Origin: Oscillospiraceae bacterium | GTDB taxonomy: Bacteria > Bacillota > Clostridia > Oscillospirales > Oscillospiraceae | NCBI GenBank assembly: GCA_902783825.1 | Contig: CACZSJ010000032.1 | Span: forward strand, 1 to 5,797 | DNA length: 5,797 nucleotides | Reading direction: 5' to 3' | In this document: one piece after another, positions 1 through 5,160 of the stretch | How the letters are laid out: each line of letters starts with the position of its first letter | Position numbering within the stretch: position 1 is the stretch's first letter | Notes under the pieces: generated by a model | Told to the model about the DNA's origin: nothing | What the model saw: only the letters and a program-made list of their open reading frames with translations | The model's database searches: none | Translations under genes and position numbers: made by a program

Positions 1-5
1 GATCC

Positions 6-1604
6 TCACTGCCCCTCGGGGCGGACCAGATCCATGTACTCATCGTAGGTGCAGAGCCGGTCGATCACACCCTCATCGGTGATTTCGATGATGCGATTGG
101 CCACGGTCTGAGTCAGCTGGTGGTCGTGGCAGGAGAAGAGGATGTTGTACTTAAAGGCCTCCAGACCGTTGTTCAGAGCGGCGATGCTTTCCAGATCCAA
201 GTGATTGGTGGGCTGATCCAGTACCAGGAAGTTGGCGCCGGAGAGCATCATGCGGCTGAGCATGCAGCGGACCTTCTCCCCACCGGAGAGAACTCTGGCC
301 GGCTTGTACACGTCGTCCCCGGAGAAAAGCATGCGGCCCAGGAAGGTGCGCAGATAGCTCTCCCGCTTGTCCTCGGAGAATTGCCGCATCCACTCGATCA
401 GATCTCCGTCGAAGGACGCAAAGAAATCGTTGTGATCCTTGGGGAAGTAAGCCGGCTGGATGGAAGCGCCCCATTTGACGCTGCCGCTGTCCGGCTCCTC
501 CAGACCCATGAGGATCTTGTACAGCATGGTTACGGCCAACTCGTTTTTGCCCAGGATGGCGATTTTGTCCTCTCGGCCCACAATAAAGCTGACCTTGTTG
601 AGCAGCTGTACCCCGTCCACGCTCTTGCTGATCTCGGTGACGAAGAGCCGATCTTTTCCCGGCTCCCGATCAGCCTTGAAGCCAACCCAGGGATAGCGGC
701 GGCCGGAGGCGGGCAGCTCTTCCACGCTGATCTTATCCAGCAGTTTGCGCCGGGAGGTGGCCTGGCGGGACTTGGATTTGTTGGCGGAGAAGCGGGCGAT
801 GAAGGTCTGCAGCTCCTGTATCTTCTGTTCGGCCTTCTTGTTTTGATCCCGCATCAGCTTCTGAATCAGCTGGCTGGATTCGTACCAGAAATCGTAGTTG
901 CCCACGTACATTTTGATTTTGCCGTAGTCGATGTCCACAATGTGGGTGCAGATGTTGTTGAGAAAATAGCGGTCATGGCTGACCACCAGAACCGTACCCT
1001 CATAGTCCATCAGGAAGTCCTCCAGCCAGACCACGCTGTTGAGATCCAGATTGTTGGTGGGCTCGTCCAGCAGCAGCACGTCGGGATTGCCGAAGAGGGC
1101 CTGCGCCAGCAGCACCTTTACCTTCAGCCGGGGATCCAGCTCCCGCATCAGCTGTCCGTGCAGAGAAACGTCTACGCCCAGGCCCTGGAGGATACGGCCG
1201 GCGTCGCTCTCGGCCTCCCATCCGCCCAGCTCCGAAAATTCCTCTTCCAGCTCCGCCGCCCGGATGCCGTCCTCATCGGTGAAGTCTTCCTTTTCGTAGA
1301 TGGCGTCCTTCTCCTTGCCGCAGTCGTACAGGCGCTGATGGCCCATGATGACCGTGTCCAGCACCGGATAGTCGTCATACAGGCTCTGGTTCTGCTTGAG
1401 AACCGACATCCGTTTTTTCGGCGCCAGTACCACCGCGCCGCTGGTGGGCTCCAGCTCTCCGGAAAGGATTTTGATGAAGGTGGATTTGCCGGCGCCGTTG
1501 GCGCCGATGATGCCGTAGCAGTTGCCGGGGGTAAACTGCAGGTCCACCCGGCTGAACAGCAGGGAGGAACCAAACTGCATGGAAAGGTCGTTGACAGTAA
1601 ACAT
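6..1604 (-). CDS. ykpA: ABC-F family ATPase, YkpA/YbiT type, with degenerate second ATP site
   Basis: This is a soluble ABC-F protein of 532 aa, a family that binds the ribosomal E site and acts on translation rather than transport. There are no membrane segments. NBD1 has Walker A GANGAGKS (residues 34-41), Walker B LLLDEP (D180, E181) and the switch His H210. The linker with the tRNA-facing helices spans about 240-300 and includes RFSANKSKSRQATSR. NBD2 has an intact LSGGEK (439-444) and PTNHLD. Its Walker A is replaced by GKNELAVT (352-359, no Lys) and its Walker B reads VLDQP (Q464 in place of the catalytic Glu). The NBD1 signature is also lost (ELDPRLKVK). From memory, Bacillus YkpA shares the NELAVT motif, so that part is a subfamily trait. 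The ATG at 1604 is chosen over one at 1646 because GAGGTG lies 6 bases upstream of it and the 1646 ATG falls inside the promoter -10. The family call is secure; the physiological role is unknown. Confidence 0.93.
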   Translation of the reverse strand: MFTVNDLSMQFGSSLLFSRVDLQFTPGNCYGIIGANGAGKSTFIKILSGELEPTSGAVVLAPKKRMSVLKQNQSLYDDYPVLDTVIMGHQRLYDCGKEKDAIYEKEDFTDEDGIRAAELEEEFSELGGWEAESDAGRILQGLGVDVSLHGQLMRELDPRLKVKVLLAQALFGNPDVLLLDEPTNNLDLNSVVWLEDFLMDYEGTVLVVSHDRYFLNNICTHIVDIDYGKIKMYVGNYDFWYESSQLIQKLMRDQNKKAEQKIQELQTFIARFSANKSKSRQATSRRKLLDKISVEELPASGRRYPWVGFKADREPGKDRLFVTEISKSVDGVQLLNKVSFIVGREDKIAILGKNELAVTMLYKILMGLEEPDSGSVKWGASIQPAYFPKDHNDFFASFDGDLIEWMRQFSEDKRESYLRTFLGRMLFSGDDVYKPARVLSGGEKVRCMLSRMMLSGANFLVLDQPTNHLDLESIAALNNGLEAFKYNILFSCHDHQLTQTVANRIIEITDEGVIDRLCTYDEYMDLVRPEGQ

Positions 1605-1610
1605 AAATTT

Positions 1611-1616
1611 CACCTC
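1611..1616 (-). promoter_or_regulatory. Shine-Dalgarno site that fixes the ABC-F start
   Basis: GAGGTG read on the minus strand sits 6 bases before the ATG at 1604. It decides that start over the in-frame ATG at 1646. Confidence 0.75.
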
Positions 1617-1644
1617 GGGTCGTGGGATAAAAAACAGTGAAACC

Positions 1645-1653
1645 ATTCTACCA
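1645..1653 (-). promoter_or_regulatory. Probable extended -10 promoter of the ABC-F gene
   Basis: On the minus strand the sequence reads TGGTAGAAT, a TGn extension joined to a 5-of-6 match to TATAAT. The hexamer 17 bases upstream (TACCAC) is a poor -35, which extended -10 promoters tolerate. A start near 1638 would give a leader of about 34 bases before the ATG at 1604. An AT-rich patch upstream (about 1670-1690) could help. This is inferred from sequence match only. Confidence 0.5.
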
Positions 1654-1743
1654 TAAAAGCCGGCGATGTGGTATATTTATTTCAACAAACTCGGGAAAGG
1701 ATCCTACGCTGGCGACCAATGCCCTTGCCCGCTTCCTGACGGA

Positions 1744-1759
1744 CGCCGTTTGTACGGCG
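1744..1759. other. Small inverted repeat between the two minus-strand genes
   Basis: CGCCGT (1744-1749) and ACGGCG (1754-1759) are perfect complements around a 4-base loop. No T-run follows on the minus strand. A further 7-base inverted repeat, ACGGACG (1739-1745) with CGTCCGT (1793-1799), encloses both this hairpin and the terminator next to it, so the region can fold in more than one way. The function is unknown; it may simply extend the terminator structure. Confidence 0.45.
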
Positions 1760-1795
1760 CAAAAGAGCGAACGAGAGCGCCCGGGGCGCTCTCGT
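1760..1795 (-). terminator. Probable intrinsic terminator of the pseudouridine synthase gene
   Basis: ACGAGAGCGCC (1771-1781) and GGCGCTCTCGT (1785-1795) form a perfect 11-bp stem with a 3-base loop. It begins 5 bases past the stop codon of the minus-strand gene. On the minus strand the stem is followed by TCGCTCTTTTGC, a T-rich but interrupted tract. The stem is very strong and the tail moderate. It separates this gene from the ABC-F gene, which has its own promoter. Confidence 0.7.
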
Positions 1796-1800
1796 CCGTT

Positions 1801-2769
1801 TTATAGGGAAGTGATGCCGAAATACTTTTCTGCGAAATCTACCTTTTCCACCTGGAACTCCCGGCCTCGCAGATAGTTGAGCAGACCGGCGTCGGTGGGG
1901 AAGGAGAAGAGGAGCTTATAAGAGTAGAGAGCCTGCCCCTTTTCCTCGTAATCCCGGTTGAATCGCTCCCTGCCGTATTTCCCGTCTCCCAGCAGGGGCC
2001 AGCCAGCATGGGCCATCTGTACCCGGATCTGATGGGTGCGCCCGGTGAGCAGGCGGCACTCTACCAGGGAAAGCGGCCCCCGGCTGCTCAGCAGCCGATA
2101 TTCGGTGATCGCGGTCCTGGCGCCGGGCTCCGGCCGATCCTTTACATAGACCTGGTTCTTTTTCGCGTCCTTGAACAGGTAGTTTTCCAGACGACCCTGG
2201 CTGGGCTTCGGGCGACCCTGCACGGCGCAGAGGTAGATTTTTTCAATTTCTCGATCTCGGATCTTTTCGTTGAGAATCCGCAGCGCCTCGGCGTTTTTGG
2301 CTGCGATGACGATGCCGCCGGTATTCCGGTCGATCCGATTGCACAGGGCGGGGGCAAAGGCGTTTTCCTCCTTCGGCCGCCATTCGCCTTTCTGGGCCAG
2401 ATAGGCCTGGATGTGGGCGATAAGGGTGTTGTAATCCCAGCTACCGGCGCTGTGGCACAGGACGCCGGGCCGCTTGTCCACCAGCAGAAGGTTTTCGTCC
2501 TCATACACGATGCGAAGCTTGGGGGCGCCCACCTTCAAGTAGGCGTTTTCTTCCCGGGGCTGCTGAAAAAACTCGTCGTTGATGTACAGCTGCAGCCGAT
2601 CTCCCTCCTGCAGCCGGGTGTCCCGCTTGGCGCCCTTGCCATTGCATTTGATGCGCTTGAGCCGGATGTATTTCTGCAGCAGGGACTCCGGAAGCAGAGG
2701 CACCGCCTTGCCGATAAAACGGTCCAGCCGCTGCCCGGCGTCGTTGGCTTTTACAATGAGCTCTTTCAT
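1801..2769 (-). CDS. RluA-family pseudouridine synthase with S4 domain (RluC/RluD type)
   Basis: The product is a 322-aa enzyme that converts specific uridines of rRNA (or tRNA) to pseudouridine in the cytoplasm. An S4 RNA-binding domain lies at about residues 13-65 (QRLDRFIGK, then YIRLKRIKCNG). The catalytic domain carries LLLVDKRPG (95-102), the active-site motif NRIDRNTGG (144-152) with presumed catalytic Asp147, and RTHQIRVQMAHAGWPLLGD (244-262). The family motif usually starts HRLD; here it is NRID, which I believe is common in clostridial members. Length is typical. The ATG at 2769 is chosen because the S4 domain follows directly, AAAGGCG lies about 9 bases upstream, and the consensus promoter lies between it and any longer start: an in-frame ATG at 2859 would be upstream of the -35. 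The exact target uridine cannot be read from sequence. Confidence 0.93.
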   Translation of the reverse strand: MKELIVKANDAGQRLDRFIGKAVPLLPESLLQKYIRLKRIKCNGKGAKRDTRLQEGDRLQLYINDEFFQQPREENAYLKVGAPKLRIVYEDENLLLVDKRPGVLCHSAGSWDYNTLIAHIQAYLAQKGEWRPKEENAFAPALCNRIDRNTGGIVIAAKNAEALRILNEKIRDREIEKIYLCAVQGRPKPSQGRLENYLFKDAKKNQVYVKDRPEPGARTAITEYRLLSSRGPLSLVECRLLTGRTHQIRVQMAHAGWPLLGDGKYGRERFNRDYEEKGQALYSYKLLFSFPTDAGLLNYLRGREFQVEKVDFAEKYFGITSL

Positions 2770-2815
2770 ACAGAAGTCGCCTTTCGTCTCCCAGGATTTT
2801 TGTAAGTTTTTTTTG

Positions 2816-2844
2816 ATTATACAACGGAAATTTCCTGTTGACAA
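2816..2844 (-). promoter_or_regulatory. Sigma-A promoter of the pseudouridine synthase gene
   Basis: On the minus strand TTGTCA (2844-2839) is followed after exactly 17 bases by TATAAT (2821-2816), one mismatch from full consensus. Predicted transcription start is near 2809, inside a run of eight A residues (2814-2807), giving a leader of about 40 bases. The -35 overlaps that of the divergent yceD promoter. Confidence 0.87.
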
Positions 2845-2866
2845 GCGATAACAGTTCAACTATAAT
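2838..2866 (+). promoter_or_regulatory. Perfect-consensus sigma-A promoter of the yceD-rpmF operon
   Basis: TTGACA (2838-2843), a 17-base spacer and TATAAT (2861-2866) match the housekeeping consensus at all 12 positions. Predicted start is near 2873, with a leader of about 39 bases before the ATG at 2912. The leader can form a small hairpin, GGCGGG (2881-2886) with CCCGTC (2891-2896, one G-U pair), just ahead of the Shine-Dalgarno site. Such a strong promoter fits the high demand for ribosomal protein L32. Confidence 0.92.
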
Positions 2867-2899
2867 ATCTAAGCGACTGTGGCGGGGTGGCCCGTCTGC

Positions 2900-2905
2900 G
2901 AGGTG
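2900..2905 (+). promoter_or_regulatory. Shine-Dalgarno site that fixes the yceD start
   Basis: GAGGTG lies 6 bases before the ATG at 2912. It favours that start over an in-frame GTG at 2879, which would lie only a few bases after the predicted transcription start and have no binding site. Confidence 0.75.
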
Positions 2906-2911
2906 CTTTTT

Positions 2912-3406
2912 ATGCGGCTTGACCTGAGAGAAATCATTTCCGTTGAGGGCAGCTCCAAGCCTTTTTCCTGTGAGCTGGACCCAAGTGGGCTGGACTTTCC
3001 GGCGGTACGGGCCTATAAGAAAAAGCCCTTCGCCCAAGGGCGTGTTTTCAACGCGGCTGGCGTCCTCCATCTGGAGGGGAGCCTGAGCGCGGAGATGCTA
3101 TGCACCTGCGACCGCTGCGGCGCGGAGTTTGATAGCGTGAAGGTGACGCCGCTTGACGCCACCATCGTCGAGGAGGAGAGCGAGGACCATCCGGAGCTTT
3201 TTGTCCTGGACGGAAACGAGATCGATCTGGACGAGATTTTGTCCACCTGCTTCATCCTGGATATGGAGACCAAATTCCTCTGCCGGGAGGACTGCAAGGG
3301 CCTCTGCTCCACATGTGGCAAGAATCTCAACGAGGGCCCCTGCGGATGCAGGAAACAAACGGATCCAAGATTTGCTGTACTGGAGCAGCTTTTGGATAAA
3401 GAATAA
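2912..3406 (+). CDS. yceD: DUF177/YceD family protein, cysteine-rich
   Basis: A 164-aa soluble protein of the YceD (DUF177) family, widely found just upstream of rpmF and linked in bacteria and plants to 23S rRNA accumulation. The sequence has the expected order: a variable N-terminal part, then CTCDRCGAEF (64-73), an acidic stretch (EEESEDHPE, 87-95), IDLDEIL (104-110), and a C-terminal CKGLCSTCGKNLNEGPCGC (128-146). Cysteines at 64, 66, 69 and 124, 128, 132, 135, 144, 146 could bind zinc; this is inference from spacing. It is first in a two-gene operon with rpmF, 39 bases upstream of it, driven by the perfect promoter at 2838-2866. Length is typical. Family assignment is firm; the molecular role is not settled. 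Confidence 0.92.
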   Translation: MRLDLREIISVEGSSKPFSCELDPSGLDFPAVRAYKKKPFAQGRVFNAAGVLHLEGSLSAEMLCTCDRCGAEFDSVKVTPLDATIVEEESEDHPELFVLDGNEIDLDEILSTCFILDMETKFLCREDCKGLCSTCGKNLNEGPCGCRKQTDPRFAVLEQLLDKE

Positions 3407-3417
3407 GGAAGCTGCTC
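3383..3417 (+). other. Inverted repeat bracketing the yceD stop codon
   Basis: GAGCAGCTT (3383-3391) and AAGCTGCTC (3409-3417) are perfect 9-base complements around a 17-base loop that contains the yceD stop codon (3404-3406). Two G-U pairs could extend the stem inward. There is no T-run after it, so it is not an intrinsic terminator. A competing short hairpin, AGCTG (3410-3414) with CAGCT (3422-3426), lies closer to the rpmF ribosome binding site. Possible roles are mRNA processing, mRNA stability or control of rpmF translation. Confidence 0.5.
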
Positions 3418-3445
3418 AGAACAGCTGATATCAGGAGGTGTCAAC

Positions 3446-3634
3446 ATGGCAGTCCCGAAAGGAAAAGTATCACGCCAGAGACGTGACAAGAGACGTTCTT
3501 CCCACTGGAAGCTGGAGGCGCCCGGCATCATCAAGTGCCCCAACTGCGGCGCGTTTTGCATGCCTCATCGTGCTTGCCCGGCCTGCGGACAGTACAAGGG
3601 CCGCACGGTCATCAAGGTTGAAGAGAGCAAGTAA
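3446..3634 (+). CDS. rpmF: 50S ribosomal protein L32 (bL32), zinc-binding form
   Basis: A complete 62-aa bL32. It begins with the family hallmark MAVPKGKVSRQRRDKRR, a basic rRNA-binding tail, followed by HWKLEAPGIIKCPNCG. Paired cysteines CPNC (31, 34) and CPAC (44, 47) form the zinc site of the C+ version of this protein; an extra Cys38 lies between them. It sits in the large subunit. The start has an excellent AGGAGGTG Shine-Dalgarno (3433-3440), 5 bases before the ATG. It is co-transcribed with yceD and followed immediately by a strong terminator. The fatty-acid gene plsX, which follows rpmF in many bacteria, is absent here. Confidence 0.98.
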   Translation: MAVPKGKVSRQRRDKRRSSHWKLEAPGIIKCPNCGAFCMPHRACPACGQYKGRTVIKVEESK

Positions 3635-3643
3635 AAAGCTTGA

Positions 3644-3680
3644 GGAGGAGAGGAGAGAAGCCTTTCCTCCTTTTGTTTTT
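3644..3680 (+). terminator. Intrinsic terminator after rpmF
   Basis: GGAGGAGAGG (3644-3653) pairs with CCTTTCCTCC (3661-3670) over 10 bp with a single G-U pair and a 7-base loop, followed by TTTTGTTTTT (3671-3680). It starts 9 bases after the rpmF stop codon and closes the yceD-rpmF operon. Confidence 0.92.
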
Positions 3681-3683
3681 GCG

Positions 3684-3780
3684 TATATGTGAGCTTCCGT
3701 GTGCGCAGGTGCGGCGAAGCACCGGGCTGCGGAGGCAGAGCCTGGCGGCGCTTTGACGCCTGGGCTTGGGACAGGTGCTT
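3684..3780 (+). other. GC-rich foldable leader upstream of the DUF512 gene
   Basis: About 97 bases between the rpmF terminator and the next start contain no convincing promoter; TATATG at 3684-3689 is a weak -10 candidate with no -35. The stretch can fold. GGTGC (3708-3712) pairs with GCACC (3719-3723) around GGCGAA, supported by CGCA (3704-3707) with TGCG (3728-3731). GGCG (3745-3748) can pair with CGCC (3757-3760). AAGCACC (3717-3723) is also a perfect complement of GGTGCTT (3774-3780), the ribosome binding region next to the ATG. A regulatory RNA is possible but unproven. I recognise no known riboswitch class. Confidence 0.35.
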
Positions 3781-5139
3781 ATGAAAAACGTGATCAAATC
3801 CATCGACCCGGGCAGCCCTCTGGAGAAGCGGGCGGCGATAGGGGACAGTCTCATATCCATCAACGGCAAGCCCATCGTGGACGTGCTGGACTACAAGTTC
3901 TATGCCTACGATGCCCGGCTGCACGTGGTGCTGCGCAGGCCGGACGGCAGCGAGTATGCCCTGGAGCTGCGTAAGGCCGAGGGCGGCGACCTGGGCCTGG
4001 ATTTTGAGACTTATCTGATGGACAGGCCCCGCTCCTGTGCCAACAACTGCGTCTTTTGCTTTATCGATCAGTTGCCCCCCGGCATGCGCAAGACCCTGTA
4101 TTTCAAGGACGACGATGCGCGGCTGAGCTTTCTGCTGGGCAATTACATTACGCTGACCAATCTCTCCCAGCGGGAGATCCAGCGAATCATCGATCTGCAT
4201 GTGAGCCCGGTGAACATCTCCGTCCACACCACCAACCCGGAGCTGCGCTGTCAGATGCTGCAGCATCCCCGGGCGGGCGCGTGCCTGGACGTTTTGGAGC
4301 GTTTCGCAGAGGCGGGGATCGTGATGAACTGCCAGATCGTCTGCTGCCCCGGTCTCAACGACGGGGCGGAGCTGGACAGAAGCATGCGGGATCTGGCAGC
4401 TTTGCACCCGGCGGTGAAGAGCGTATCCATTGTGCCGGTGGGCCTGACCCGTTTCCGGGAGGGCCTGTATCCGTTGACGCCCTTTACCCCGGAGCACGCG
4501 GGAGAGACCATCGATCAGGTGAGCGCCTTCGGAGAGGACTGTCTGGCGCGTTACGGCTCGCGGATTTTCTTCTGCGGGGACGAGATGTATCTGAAGGCCG
4601 GACGGGACATCCCGGAGGACGCCTTTTACGAGGACTATACCCAGCTGGAAAACGGCGTGGGGATGCTGCGTCTGATGGAGACCGAGTTCTGCTCGGCGCT
4701 GAAGCTGGGCGACCCGCCGGACGGCGTGGAGTTCTCTCTGGCCACAGGCACATCGGCGGGGCCGTTTTTCACCCGCCTGCTGGAGATGGCCAAACAGCGG
4801 TATCCCCAGCTGCGCGGGCATGTATATGCCATTGAGAATGACTTTTTCGGCCACAGCATCAACGTGACCGGGCTCATCACCGGCGGGGATCTGATCGCGC
4901 AGCTGAAGGGCCGGGAGCTGGGGGAACGGCTGCTGATTTCCCAAAACATGCTGCGCCGCGAGGAAATGGATTTCCTGGACGATGTGACTCTGGAGCAGGC
5001 CAGCCGGGAGCTGGGCTTGCCCATCTACCCTGTGGAGCAGGACGGCTTTGCCCTGTGGGACGCCGTCAGCGGCCTGCTGCCGGAGCTGAAGCTGCCCCGG
5101 CGGGAAAACGAAGAGACGGAATACTACCGGTATAACTGA
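3781..5139 (+). CDS. PDZ-like / radical SAM / DUF512 protein of unknown function
   Basis: A 452-aa protein with three parts. Residues 1-65 form a PDZ-like fold (IDPGSPLEKRAAIGDSLISINGKPI). A radical SAM region follows, with CANNCVFC, the CX3CX2C cluster at Cys86, Cys90 and Cys93, which should hold a 4Fe-4S cluster and split S-adenosylmethionine. A C-terminal DUF512 domain (about 225-430) includes PVGLTRFREGLYPL, DEMYLKAGRDIP and HSINVTGLITGGDL. Extra cysteines (157, 168, 184, 188, 189, 254, 265, 304) may bind more metal. The substrate is unknown. The gene sits 21 bases before der and probably shares its transcript. The ATG at 3781 is chosen: an in-frame TGA at 3754 blocks longer versions and only a TTG at 3766 competes. 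AGGTG lies just 3 bases upstream of the ATG, a tight spacing, so translation may be weak or controlled. Confidence 0.92.
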   Translation: MKNVIKSIDPGSPLEKRAAIGDSLISINGKPIVDVLDYKFYAYDARLHVVLRRPDGSEYALELRKAEGGDLGLDFETYLMDRPRSCANNCVFCFIDQLPPGMRKTLYFKDDDARLSFLLGNYITLTNLSQREIQRIIDLHVSPVNISVHTTNPELRCQMLQHPRAGACLDVLERFAEAGIVMNCQIVCCPGLNDGAELDRSMRDLAALHPAVKSVSIVPVGLTRFREGLYPLTPFTPEHAGETIDQVSAFGEDCLARYGSRIFFCGDEMYLKAGRDIPEDAFYEDYTQLENGVGMLRLMETEFCSALKLGDPPDGVEFSLATGTSAGPFFTRLLEMAKQRYPQLRGHVYAIENDFFGHSINVTGLITGGDLIAQLKGRELGERLLISQNMLRREEMDFLDDVTLEQASRELGLPIYPVEQDGFALWDAVSGLLPELKLPRRENEETEYYRYN

Positions 5140-5160
5140 TTTGTATGTAAGGAGACGGCC

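Noticed and set aside
1..30. Small GC-rich palindrome (GCCC/GGGC) at the 3' end of the ABC-F gene
   Set aside because: It has only a 4-bp stem, lies within the last codons and has no T-run in view. The true terminator, if any, is beyond the window edge.
120..1640. A 506-codon open frame on the plus strand opposite the ABC-F gene
   Set aside because: It is the same GC-bias effect. The ABC-F reading has unmistakable motifs throughout, whereas this one has none and no ribosome binding site that I can see.
1605..1643. A longer N-terminus for the ABC-F protein starting at 1646
   Set aside because: That ATG lies inside the predicted -10 element and adds 14 residues (MVSLFFIPRPEVKF) that do not belong to the family fold. 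The ATG at 1604 has a well-placed GAGGTG.
1637..1876. A 79-codon plus-strand open frame crossing the intergenic region and the end of the pseudouridine synthase gene
   Set aside because: It runs through the terminator hairpin and into a real gene on the other strand, has no Shine-Dalgarno, and shows no recognisable protein features.
2008..2805. A 265-codon plus-strand open frame opposite the pseudouridine synthase
   Set aside because: It is antisense to a gene with clear S4 and catalytic motifs, and its translation has no family resemblance.
3753..3781. TTGACG as a possible -35 for the DUF512 gene
   Set aside because: The matching -10 position falls on TGCTTA at the start codon, which is a poor match and would give a leaderless message. 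TTGACG is more likely part of the loop of a GC-rich fold.
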